Positions 42,300 to 49,776 of a stretch of 64,000 nucleotides of DNA are shown here, piece by piece. The stretch is from an uncultured Pelagibacteraceae bacterium. GTDB taxonomy: Bacteria; Pseudomonadota; Alphaproteobacteria; Pelagibacterales; Pelagibacteraceae. The first letter of the stretch is position 1. The number at the start of each line of letters is the position of its first letter. The position numbers and the translations under genes were made by a program. The stretch spans positions 124,001 to 188,000 of the forward strand of contig CACJLJ010000002.1 in assembly GCA_902594235.1 (NCBI GenBank), read 5' to 3'. The notes under the pieces were generated by a model. That model searched no databases. It was not told the DNA's origin and saw only the letters and a program-made list of their open reading frames with translations.

Positions 42300-43490
42300 T
42301 TACTCTATAATTTTTGTTACTACTCCCGCTCCTACAGTTCTTCCCCCTTCTCTAATTGCAAAATTCAATTTTTCAGACATCGCAATTGGGGTAATTAATT
42401 TAACAGTAAATTTGGCATCATCACCTGGCATAACCATTTCTGTACCAGAAGGTAATTCCACTTCTCCAGTCACATCTGTTGTTCTAAAATAGAATTGAGG
42501 TCTATATTTAGTAAAGAAAGGAGTGTGTCTTCCACCCTCTTCTTTTTTTAATACATATGCTTGGGCTTCAAATTTCGTATGTGGAGTCACTGATGCTGGT
42601 TTACAAAGAACTTGTCCTCTCTCAACATCTGTTCTTTCAACACCTCTTAATAATACTCCAATATTATCTCCAGCTTCACCTGAGTCTAATAGTTTCCTAA
42701 ACATTTCAACACCCGTACATACTGATTTTTGAGTTGCTCTTATACCTACAATTTCTATTTCATCACCAGTTTTAATAACTCCAGATTCTACTCTCCCAGT
42801 TACTACAGTACCTCTTCCTGAAATTGAAAAAACATCCTCAACTGGCATCAAAAATTCTTTGTCTTTTGGCCTATCAGGTTGTGGAATAAAATCATCAACA
42901 TTTTTCATTAATTCTAAAATTGAATTTTTTCCAATTTCATCATCTCTTCCCTCTACAGCTGCTAAAGCTGAACCCTTTGCAATTGGAGTTTTGTCACCAG
43001 GAAATTTATATGATGTTAATAATTCTTTTATTTCTTCCTCAACTAGATCAATCATTTCTTTATCATCAACTTGATCAACTTTATTTAAGTATACAACTAT
43101 TGCTGGGACACCAACTTGTCTCGCTAAAAGTATATGTTCTCTAGTCTGTGGCATTGGACCGTCAGCTGCATTTACTACTAAAATTGCACCATCCATTTGA
43201 GCTGCGCCAGTTATCATGTTTTTAACATAATCAGCGTGTCCAGGACAATCCACGTGTGCATAGTGTCTTTTTTCTGTTTCATATTCAACATGCGCAGTAG
43301 AAATCGTTATTCCTCTTTCTTTTTCCTCGGGAGCTTTATCAATTTGATCATATGCAATTGCTGTTGCACCACCAGTTTCAGCTAAAACTTTAGTTATAGC
43401 TGCTGTTAAAGTAGTTTTACCATGATCGACATGTCCAATTGTACCAATGTTACAATGTGGTTTATTTCTTACAAATTTTTCTTTCGACAT
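42300..43490 (-). CDS. tuf: Elongation factor Tu
   Basis: EF-Tu carries aminoacyl-tRNA to the ribosome. The 396-residue protein has [39 protein letters not shown] and the domain 2/3 motifs [11 protein letters not shown] and [15 protein letters not shown]. It is the only tuf in the window; the usual tufA slot after fusA is empty. It lies between tRNA-Gly and tRNA-Trp in a mixed tRNA/protein transcript that continues into secE. Confidence 0.99.
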   Translation of the reverse strand: MSKEKFVRNKPHCNIGTIGHVDHGKTTLTAAITKVLAETGGATAIAYDQIDKAPEEKERGITISTAHVEYETEKRHYAHVDCPGHADYVKNMITGAAQMDGAILVVNAADGPMPQTREHILLARQVGVPAIVVYLNKVDQVDDKEMIDLVEEEIKELLTSYKFPGDKTPIAKGSALAAVEGRDDEIGKNSILELMKNVDDFIPQPDRPKDKEFLMPVEDVFSISGRGTVVTGRVESGVIKTGDEIEIVGIRATQKSVCTGVEMFRKLLDSGEAGDNIGVLLRGVERTDVERGQVLCKPASVTPHTKFEAQAYVLKKEEGGRHTPFFTKYRPQFYFRTTDVTGEVELPSGTEMVMPGDDAKFTVKLITPIAMSEKLNFAIREGGRTVGAGVVTKIIE

Positions 43491-43524
43491 TACTTTATTC
43501 CTCTGTTTTTTTTTATTTTAATCT

Positions 43525-43598
43525 TGGAGCGGGTAAAGGGAATCGAACCCTTACATCCAGCTTGGAAGGCTAGCGTTCTACCATTGAACTACACCCGC
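43525..43598 (-). tRNA. trnG: tRNA-Gly (TCC anticodon)
   Basis: The minus strand gives a 74-nt tRNA: acceptor GCGGGTG pairs with TACCCGC, the D arm is AGTTCAATGGTAGAACG, the anticodon loop is CTTCCAA with TCC, the T arm holds GGTTCGATTCC, the discriminator is T and CCA is encoded. It lies 34 bases upstream of tuf and is probably processed from the same transcript. Confidence 0.97.
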
Positions 43599-43644
43599 AC
43601 AACCCCAAGAGTAACACTCCAGTATCATTTTAAGACTCATTGAA

Positions 43645-43730
43645 TGGTGGAGGGGGAAAGATTCGAACTTTCGAAGACCGAAGTCAACGGGTTTACAGCC
43701 CGCCCCATTTGACCGCTCTGGAACCCCTCC
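43645..43730 (-). tRNA. trnY: tRNA-Tyr (GTA anticodon)
   Basis: The minus strand forms an 86-nt class II tRNA with a long variable arm: acceptor GGAGGGG pairs with CCCCTCC, the anticodon loop is CTGTAAA with GTA, and the T arm holds GTTCGAATC. Discriminator A and CCA are encoded. It is the first gene of the tRNA-Tyr/tRNA-Gly/tuf/tRNA-Trp/secE run. Confidence 0.97.
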
Positions 43731-43733
43731 CTT

Positions 43734-43749
43734 AGGGGAAGTGTCCCCT
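43734..43749 (-). other. Small hairpin just before tRNA-Tyr
   Basis: AGGGG-ACACTT-CCCCT forms a five-base GC stem four bases before the mature 5' end of tRNA-Tyr. It may mark the precursor leader for RNase P processing or pair alternatively with the GGAGGGG acceptor strand. This is seen in the sequence; the role is a guess. Confidence 0.35.
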
Positions 43750-43778
43750 TGTTCAATAAAGCTTCAAACAACAAGCGT

Positions 43779-43806
43779 TTTATATATTTTATTTATGCAA
43801 ATGCAA
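43779..43806 (-). promoter_or_regulatory. Candidate promoter of the tRNA-Tyr/tuf operon
   Basis: The minus strand shows TTGCAT, a 16-base spacer and TATAAA, with a predicted start about 40 bases before tRNA-Tyr. The -10 is good but the -35 matches only three of six. The 130-base gap to the divergent rlmB is the natural place for this promoter; apart from the hairpin, nothing else stands out there. Confidence 0.45.
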
Positions 43807-43860
43807 CACGTGATTTAATGAGAAAAAGTGCAAAAAAACGTGTAAAAATAAGTAAATTTT

Positions 43861-44604
43861 ATGAATAAATCGTCATTTTTTATAATTGGACAGCATGCTG
43901 TTATAGAAGCTTTAAAAAATCCAAAAAGAAAGGTTTTGAGAGTTTTTTTAACTGAAGAAAGTAAAAAAAATATACATAGAAAAAATCCAAATAAAAATCT
44001 TTTAGAAGATGTAAAAATTTATTTTAAAACTAAAAAAGAGCTAGATAAATATAGCAATAAAGAAAATTTATTGCATCAAGGATATGTTGCTGAGATAGAA
44101 CATTTAGAAAAACCAATCCTTAAAGAGTTTATAAAAAACAAAAAAGACATAAATCTACTTTGTTTAGATGGAGTAACAGATCCTAGAAATATTGGATCAG
44201 TAATTAGAAGTGCAACATCTTTTAATATTAATGGAATTATTATTAAAGAAAGACATTTTCCAAGTGAAAGTAAACTTATGTATAAGGCTGCAAGTGGCAC
44301 TATTGAATATATGAATATCTTTGAGGTATCTAATATAAATTCTACTCTTAAAAATTTAAAAGATAAAAACTTTTGGGTTTATGGTTTTGATAGTGATGGC
44401 GATAAAGACTTTACCGATATAGAATGGAAAGGAAATAATATTCTTTTATTTGGCTCTGAAGGATTTGGAATGCATCAACATACCTCAAAATATGCTGATT
44501 TTTTAGTAAAGATAGATATTAATAGCAAAGTAGAAAGTTTAAATATCTCTAATAGTGCTGCTATTGTATTTCATCATTTGAGCTATTTAAAAAAAAAGAG
44601 TTGA
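43861..44604 (+). CDS. rlmB: 23S rRNA (guanosine-2'-O-)-methyltransferase RlmB-type (SpoU family)
   Basis: The 247-residue protein is a SPOUT methyltransferase. The N-terminal substrate-binding part has FFIIGQHAVIEALKNPKRKV. The three knot motifs follow: LDGVTDPRNIGSVIRSA, LLFGSEGFGMHQH and VESLNISNSAAIVFHH. RlmB methylates G2251 in the 23S P loop; a related SpoU target cannot be excluded. It diverges from the tRNA-Tyr/tuf operon, with tRNA-Thr 33 bases downstream. Confidence 0.92.
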   Translation: MNKSSFFIIGQHAVIEALKNPKRKVLRVFLTEESKKNIHRKNPNKNLLEDVKIYFKTKKELDKYSNKENLLHQGYVAEIEHLEKPILKEFIKNKKDINLLCLDGVTDPRNIGSVIRSATSFNINGIIIKERHFPSESKLMYKAASGTIEYMNIFEVSNINSTLKNLKDKNFWVYGFDSDGDKDFTDIEWKGNNILLFGSEGFGMHQHTSKYADFLVKIDINSKVESLNISNSAAIVFHHLSYLKKKS

Positions 44605-44637
44605 TTAATATAAGAATTATTAATAATTATTGCGCAT

Positions 44638-44713
44638 GCCCTTGTAGCTCAGCTGGTAGAGCAATTGATTTGTAATCAATAGGTCCGCGGTTCGAATCCG
44701 TGCGGGGGCACCA
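44638..44713 (+). tRNA. trnT: tRNA-Thr (TGT anticodon)
   Basis: The plus strand gives a 76-nt tRNA: acceptor GCCCTTG pairs with CGGGGGC (two G-T pairs), the D arm is AGCTCAGCTGGTAGAGC, the anticodon loop is TTTGTAA with TGT, the T arm holds GGTTCGAATCC, the discriminator is A and CCA is encoded. The part from the anticodon stem to the start of the T stem is repeated exactly at 46833-46856, so this gene looks like an integration target. Confidence 0.97.
44666..44689 (+). repeat. Direct repeat copy 1 inside tRNA-Thr (putative attL core)
   Basis: The 24 bases TGATTTGTAATCAATAGGTCCGCG run from the anticodon stem through the loop and variable region to the T stem. An exact copy in the same orientation lies 2167 bases downstream. 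The match is too long and too GC-rich at its end for chance in this AT-rich DNA. Confidence 0.85.
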
Positions 44714-44736
44714 TCTCTCAATAAATTCAATACAAA

Positions 44737-45621
44737 TTATTTTTGATTTTCAATTTCTTTACACGAATAACCTAAATCTTTTAATTTAAGTTTTTTGCAT
44801 GACTTAGCATAACGTAATTCATCAAAATAAACTATTTGAGTAGGATCAGCTCCCGGAAATCTTGATCCAAAGGATCTATATATACCTAACTGATATTCTA
44901 TTTCGTCTCCTTTCAAATGTGTTTTTCCTTTATGCTCATAAGTTAACTTTCCATTTATCCAAATTTTAAAAAACCCATCTTCTTTATGAGTCCATTTTGT
45001 ATTGACTAAAATATCATTCCATTTACCCAACATATCTTCTTGCTCTAAAAGTTTTTTTGATACATGATCACTTATACTTTCAGCAGGAGTAACCCAATAA
45101 CCCCCAGACTTTGATTTTGAATATTTATCAAATTGATTTTGAAACATAAATTCAGGAGGATTATCTCCTGAATTATGAAATTGTCCTAAAGCAACTTTTG
45201 TAGGAAAAATTACTTGAAAATCATTGGGAAAATATATCGACCACATACTCCAGTGAGTTTTTTTTTCAAAACAACATATTATAAGCTCTACTCTCTCACG
45301 ATCATTTTTTTTATCCCATCCCCATGTATCTCCATCTCTAACTTCAAATTTTAACGATTGGTTTCCAAATCTTACTGGATATCCATCACTTTTATCTACA
45401 ATTTTAAGAATATGTTTCCTCGATGTTTTATCTGACTTTAATATTTGTTTTGGGTTTATTCTCCAATTATTTCTTTTATCGTATTCTTTAACTTTATTAT
45501 AACCTTGAGCTATATCTTTATTTTTCTTTATATCTTTAAGAATCTTCTCAACATCTGCAAAACCAAAACTACTCCACAATAAACCCAGAACCACGATCCC
45601 TAAAAGTTTTTTCATCATCAA
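44737..45621 (-). CDS. Secreted polysaccharide lyase-like protein (heparin lyase I / PF14099-type fold)
   Basis: The 294-residue protein starts with a signal peptide (KKLLGIVVLGLLWSSFGFA), so it is exported. The rest is beta-rich and resembles the heparin lyase I-like jelly-roll family: FEVRDGDTWGWDKKNDRERVEL near residues 92-113, ALGQFHN, a lysine/aromatic-rich middle, and IYFDEL-like IVYFDELRYAKSC near the end. Members cleave uronic-acid-containing glycans by beta-elimination; the substrate cannot be told. Cys117/Cys118 and the terminal cysteines may form disulfides. It lies 23 bases beyond tRNA-Thr on the opposite strand, inside the putative tRNA-bounded insert. The family call is from memory of motifs, not from a search. 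Confidence 0.7.
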   Translation of the reverse strand: MMMKKLLGIVVLGLLWSSFGFADVEKILKDIKKNKDIAQGYNKVKEYDKRNNWRINPKQILKSDKTSRKHILKIVDKSDGYPVRFGNQSLKFEVRDGDTWGWDKKNDRERVELIICCFEKKTHWSMWSIYFPNDFQVIFPTKVALGQFHNSGDNPPEFMFQNQFDKYSKSKSGGYWVTPAESISDHVSKKLLEQEDMLGKWNDILVNTKWTHKEDGFFKIWINGKLTYEHKGKTHLKGDEIEYQLGIYRSFGSRFPGADPTQIVYFDELRYAKSCKKLKLKDLGYSCKEIENQK

Positions 45622-45639
45622 AACTTTATCACTAAAAAA

Positions 45640-46740
45640 TTATCTTGCGATTACCATCTTTACACTATCCCTATATTTTTTAACCCAAGCTGAAAATTCT
45701 TTTTTTGAATTAGATTTATTTTCAGAAGTTATATTTTCTAGCACAGGAAAAATATAGTCAGATTTAACTGCAAAGTTTACATTTTGTGGAAGCACTCCTT
45801 TTTTGTATAATGTTACAATTGAATCAAGTGTTGCAGTGACAATGCCAATAACTTCACCTTTAGAATTAATTAAGGGTCCACCAGAATTACCTGGTTGAAT
45901 TGGAACATCTATTTGCATAAGTCTAACATCATCCTCAAGTCCAGACATTGCATTTATTCTGCCAAACGTAGCTTTTAATTCCTTACCCTGAACATCAACG
46001 AGAGGATATCCTAAGGTGAACACTTCTTCACCTACATCTGAATTTTTTGCTTTAATAATTGGTAATGCAGAAATATTTTTTACATCATCGATTTTTATAA
46101 TAGCAATATCGTTAACTTTGTCTTGAGCAATTACTTTAGCGATCAATTCTTTATCATCCACTGATACTGTTATTTTTTTTGCATTTCTAATTACGTGATA
46201 ATTAGTTATCATATGACCTTCGGTAGAAATGAAGAAACCTGTGCCAGTGCTAAATCCTTTTTCTTTTCTAACTTTTTCAGGTTCATATATTGGTAGATCT
46301 GGTTTATTTTTTACTTCAGCCATCAATCTATCAATTTCAATTTTTGCTTCTTCTTCTTTAAAACCAAACGTGAATGCAAACATCCTCCCTTCTTTATCAA
46401 AACCAGTACCATAACCTTTGGTGCAAGATTTTGCGGTAAATGTTGCATCAACTCGACCTGTTAGAGAACACATTAAAGTTGCAACTCCCTTTTGACCTCC
46501 GCAGTATCCTGGAATCAAATAATTCGAAGCTGGAATAAAAGTAATTCTAGAGTTTCCATTGCATTTCATTTTTGATGGAACAGTTTCAACTTCAATTACA
46601 GAAGTTCCTGACATTAAATCGCTATTCACAGTGCCTATAAAAACTTCATTAAACTCTTCGTACTTGCCAACAACTTTATATTTAACTGTGCAATTTGATA
46701 ATATTAATCCAAAAAATATTATTAGAAGAATTTGTTTCAT
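45640..46740 (-). CDS. Trypsin-like serine protease lipoprotein (HtrA/S1C-like, no PDZ domain)
   Basis: The 366-residue protein has a lipoprotein signal with lipobox LSNC (Cys17), so it is likely membrane-anchored in the periplasm or outer membrane. Residues about 25-135 form an unrecognised domain with several cysteines (60, 80, 91, 106). Residues about 160-340 form a trypsin-like domain with an intact triad: His182 in TNYHVI, Asp211 in NDIAII and Ser286 in QPGNSGGPL. No PDZ domain follows, unlike DegP. It lies 18 bases upstream of the lyase gene on the same strand, so the two may be co-transcribed. Both are inside the tRNA-Thr-bounded segment. Confidence 0.85.
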   Translation of the reverse strand: MKQILLIIFFGLILSNCTVKYKVVGKYEEFNEVFIGTVNSDLMSGTSVIEVETVPSKMKCNGNSRITFIPASNYLIPGYCGGQKGVATLMCSLTGRVDATFTAKSCTKGYGTGFDKEGRMFAFTFGFKEEEAKIEIDRLMAEVKNKPDLPIYEPEKVRKEKGFSTGTGFFISTEGHMITNYHVIRNAKKITVSVDDKELIAKVIAQDKVNDIAIIKIDDVKNISALPIIKAKNSDVGEEVFTLGYPLVDVQGKELKATFGRINAMSGLEDDVRLMQIDVPIQPGNSGGPLINSKGEVIGIVTATLDSIVTLYKKGVLPQNVNFAVKSDYIFPVLENITSENKSNSKKEFSAWVKKYRDSVKMVIAR

Positions 46741-46832
46741 TAAAAAATCCTATCATTTTTGCAGGATTGTTGCCAAGATAAAATATTTTTGAATTATTGT
46801 TGCTAACAAATATTTATTCGAAGTTTTATAGA

Positions 46833-46856
46833 TGATTTGTAATCAATAGGTCCGCG
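46833..46856 (+). repeat. Direct repeat copy 2: tRNA-Thr fragment (putative attR)
   Basis: This is an exact 24-base copy of tRNA-Thr positions 44666-44689 in the same orientation, in the 142-base gap after the protease gene. The flanks do not match, and the acceptor and rest of the T arm are missing. It reads as the decayed 3' part of an older tRNA-Thr, displaced when DNA entered at the anticodon arm. No integrase is nearby. Confidence 0.85.
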
Positions 46857-46882
46857 ATAAAAACTATGTTTCCCTAAAAAAT

Positions 46883-47167
46883 TTAAAATAAACCACACGA
46901 TTGTAATTTATTTTTTGCAACTAATTTATCATTCTCGTATCCGGATCTAATTGCACATCTACATTTTTTACTAAAAAACATCTCATTACCGACAATAGAA
47001 TCTATTTCAAGTCCTGGATCTTCTTTTGCACAAAAATCTTGAATAGCTTTTTTTGAGATATCTGTCTTAGCTTTATATTTGAAAATATTCAACTTTTCGT
47101 TATTCATTCCAAAACTGATTTTTTGAGTAAAAAAAATGACTATCAAAAAGATTAATAATTTTTTCAT
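46883..47167 (-). CDS. Small exported cysteine-containing protein, unknown function
   Basis: The 94-residue protein begins with a signal peptide (KKLLIFLIVIFFTQKISFG, cleavage near residue 20). The mature part of about 74 residues has five cysteines (FCAKE, KKCRCAIRSGY, QSCGLF) that could form disulfides. I recognise no domain. It lies just outside the tRNA fragment and 20 bases downstream of the MBOAT gene on the same strand, so it may be the last gene of the glycan island transcript. Confidence 0.65.
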   Translation of the reverse strand: MKKLLIFLIVIFFTQKISFGMNNEKLNIFKYKAKTDISKKAIQDFCAKEDPGLEIDSIVGNEMFFSKKCRCAIRSGYENDKLVAKNKLQSCGLF

Positions 47168-47186
47168 AAATAATCATATCATAAGA

Positions 47187-48632
47187 TTAAAATTGAAAAT
47201 AGATAAATTGATTAATTGGTCTTAAAAATACAAAAACAAAATAAAATAAAAGTGAAACCATAAATGTATCTAGTGTCATTATAATAATATTCTTAGAAAT
47301 TTTATAACTTATAATTTTTTGTTTTATGAAATATGTAATTAATATACTCAAAGTAAGAACTAAAGTAATGATATAAACATTCTCCTGAAGTCCTAAATTT
47401 CTATAATTATATGGATTGATAACTTTTAACCACATCTTTAAAGCTATTTTTAATGAATCTGCTCTAAAAGGTATCCAAGATAACATTATAATAGGCAAAG
47501 TTAAAAACCATCCAATAAAAATTATATTTCTTTTTTTGAAGTTTTTAACAAAAGGTTTAAGAATTCTGTAAATATAAATTACGACCGCATGATATAATCC
47601 CCATATTAAAAATGTCCAATTTGCACCGTGCCACAATCCCATCAATCCCCAAGTAATAAATAAAGATTTTTGATCATTTTTATTTTCTATTGCATTGCCT
47701 AAACCCCCTTTTGAGGAATTTGATAATTTCAAATTTAATAAAGGGAGATAAATATAATCTCTAACCCAGCTTGATAAAGATATGTGCCATTTTTTCCAAA
47801 AATCTTTTGGAGAACTTGCTAAATAAGGGAAGTTAAAATTTTCAGGAAAAATTATTCCTATCATTTTAGCACTTCCTAAAGCTATATGTGAATATCCACA
47901 AAAATCAAAATAAATTTGAAAACCAAATAAAAAAGATAAAGTCCAAACATCGAAAGCTGAAAGTTCACTCACAGGTAAACTAAAACCACTATTTACTAAT
48001 GGGGCTAAATTATCTGCTATAACTACTTTTAGAAATAAACCATATAAAACTCTTCTTAATCCGCCAGAAATATAATCCCACCTAAAAACATTTTGTTTTT
48101 TAAATTGTGTAATAACTTCTTTAGCTCTCAAAATGGGTCCAGCAATTAGCTGCGGGAAAAAAGTAACATAACAAGCATAAACAATGAAATTGTTTTCAGG
48201 TTTTATAGTTCCTCTGTAAACATCAACGGTATAACTAATGGTTTGAAATGTATAAAAACTTATACCTAATGGAAGAATTATTTTTAATATTATTGGATCA
48301 ATTTTAGCATTAAAAAGATTTAACAAACCTATTGAATTTTCAGTAAAAAAAATAAGATATTTAAAAATAAATAAAATACCTAAATTAATAATTAAGCTTA
48401 TAAGTAAAAATATTTTCTTTTTTTTATTTTTTGAATTAACTATTTTAAGAGCAACCCACCAATCTAAAATAGTTGAAAAAAGTAATAAAGGTATAAATTC
48501 AATTTTCCAGAAACCATAAAAAATTAAACTAGATAAAAAAATTAAATAAAATCTTAAATTATATGAAATACACCAAAATAAAGTAACCACCGATGTAAGT
48601 AATATGAGGTAAGTTAAAGAATTAAAAACCAT
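47187..48632 (-). CDS. MBOAT-family membrane-bound O-acyltransferase (AlgI/DltB-like)
   Basis: The 481-residue protein has around ten hydrophobic helices and the MBOAT signature with its catalytic histidine: GLMGLWHGANWTFLIWGLYH near residue 325. Upstream are FFPQLIAGPILR, YFDFCGYSHIALG and the WKKWHISLSSWVRDYIYLPL block, all typical of the AlgI branch. Such proteins move acyl groups, often acetyl, across the inner membrane to a periplasmic glycan. An SGNH-like protein gene lies one base upstream, the usual partner. The acceptor here is unknown; the surrounding glycan genes suggest an O-antigen or exopolysaccharide. Confidence 0.93.
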   Translation of the reverse strand: MVFNSLTYLILLTSVVTLFWCISYNLRFYLIFLSSLIFYGFWKIEFIPLLLFSTILDWWVALKIVNSKNKKKKIFLLISLIINLGILFIFKYLIFFTENSIGLLNLFNAKIDPIILKIILPLGISFYTFQTISYTVDVYRGTIKPENNFIVYACYVTFFPQLIAGPILRAKEVITQFKKQNVFRWDYISGGLRRVLYGLFLKVVIADNLAPLVNSGFSLPVSELSAFDVWTLSFLFGFQIYFDFCGYSHIALGSAKMIGIIFPENFNFPYLASSPKDFWKKWHISLSSWVRDYIYLPLLNLKLSNSSKGGLGNAIENKNDQKSLFITWGLMGLWHGANWTFLIWGLYHAVVIYIYRILKPFVKNFKKRNIIFIGWFLTLPIIMLSWIPFRADSLKIALKMWLKVINPYNYRNLGLQENVYIITLVLTLSILITYFIKQKIISYKISKNIIIMTLDTFMVSLLFYFVFVFLRPINQFIYFQF

Positions 48633-48633
48633 G

Positions 48634-49767
48634 CTAATTAGTGATCCAAATCTTATTCATTTCTATAAAAATTTTTTCCGCTAATAATCTATGACCATCA
48701 GACTTGAAATGCATAAAATCTATTTCATTTTTGTTTTTAACAGTTGTTGAACCCTTTTTTCCCCACATATTATTAGGGATAAGATTTTCTAAATTCTTAA
48801 AGCTAATGTTCTTACTTGATGCAATTTGATCCACTTCATTTTTAAATTTCATATACTCATCTATGTCATAAGGTATTTTAATGTCATTTCTGATTGGAAC
48901 TATATAAATTAAAGTTTTTATATTATTTTTATTGGTTAATTCTAATAAGGCCTTAAGAGCATTCAAATTCTTAGAATATTGACCAGGTAACATTTTCCTT
49001 ATTGTTGTTGGATCAATTTGGAAAATATAGTTTCTTAATCTATAAAGAGAATTATATATATCTCCTCTTAAGTCAGAACGTTTATTCCATAAAGACCACA
49101 TTTCTTCTAACCTATTATTTAAAATGCTTTCAGACTTATCTTGAATTGATAGATTTGATTTCTGCACATTATTTCCTGAGTTATCATTCTTTATGTTATT
49201 AGAAATAATATTTTTTCCTATCTTGCTTGACTTTATCAATTTTAATGCATCTTGATCTTCTAGTATCCCCTTAAGATTTTCCCTTATTCCATCTTCTCGT
49301 AAATCATCAAAAACTATTGGAAGAATAAGATATTCTATTGGTAATTTCTCAACAAGATGTGCGGTCAAAATTAAATGTTCCTGTAAATTTGCATTTGGCT
49401 GTGAGAGTGAAAGAACATATTGTTTTTGTTTCTTTGCCTTTTTAAAAAAAATCATTGGAGACGTTTTTTGTCCGTCTCTATAATCATTAATAGCGTGTAA
49501 TTGAGAGTTTCCTAACCACAAAGTAATCTTTTCATTATCTCCATAATTTGAATAATCGATTAAACAATCCTCATAATCTGTTAAATTATGACAATGAATT
49601 TTAATGCCATCAACTTTTCCAATAACATTTTTTGTATCTTCTCCAAGTGCTAAATCTTCAAATTTTTGATTTGAATTATTAAGTGGAGCAGTAAAATATA
49701 AAATAATTATAGCTATGAAAATACCAACAACTAGAGATAAAGAGCTATTACTTAATTCTTTTTTCAT
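48634..49767 (-). CDS. Membrane-anchored SGNH-like protein, likely partner of the MBOAT acyltransferase
   Basis: The 377-residue protein has one N-terminal transmembrane segment (LVVGIFIAIIILYFTAPL) and a large extracytoplasmic domain. WLGNSQLHAIND (residues about 83-94) resembles the SGNH block I serine. FMHFKSDGHRLLAEKIF near the C-terminus resembles the block V Asp-x-x-His. This layout is that of AlgX/AlgJ, PatB or DltD-type partners that complete O-acylation on the periplasmic side. The gene is one base from the MBOAT gene. The assignment rests on these two blocks and the context. Confidence 0.75.
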   Translation of the reverse strand: MKKELSNSSLSLVVGIFIAIIILYFTAPLNNSNQKFEDLALGEDTKNVIGKVDGIKIHCHNLTDYEDCLIDYSNYGDNEKITLWLGNSQLHAINDYRDGQKTSPMIFFKKAKKQKQYVLSLSQPNANLQEHLILTAHLVEKLPIEYLILPIVFDDLREDGIRENLKGILEDQDALKLIKSSKIGKNIISNNIKNDNSGNNVQKSNLSIQDKSESILNNRLEEMWSLWNKRSDLRGDIYNSLYRLRNYIFQIDPTTIRKMLPGQYSKNLNALKALLELTNKNNIKTLIYIVPIRNDIKIPYDIDEYMKFKNEVDQIASSKNISFKNLENLIPNNMWGKKGSTTVKNKNEIDFMHFKSDGHRLLAEKIFIEMNKIWITN

Positions 49768-49776
49768 ATTTGATTT

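Noticed and set aside
42150-42398. 82-residue + strand ORF containing GRSGGTRTLSLRFWRP
   Set aside because: It is the antisense reading of tRNA-Trp and the end of tuf. This type of peptide is a well-known false ORF over tRNA genes.
43422-43643. 73-residue + strand ORF containing RVKGIEPLHPAWKASVLPLNYTR
   Set aside because: It is the antisense reading of tRNA-Gly and the start of tuf, another typical tRNA shadow.
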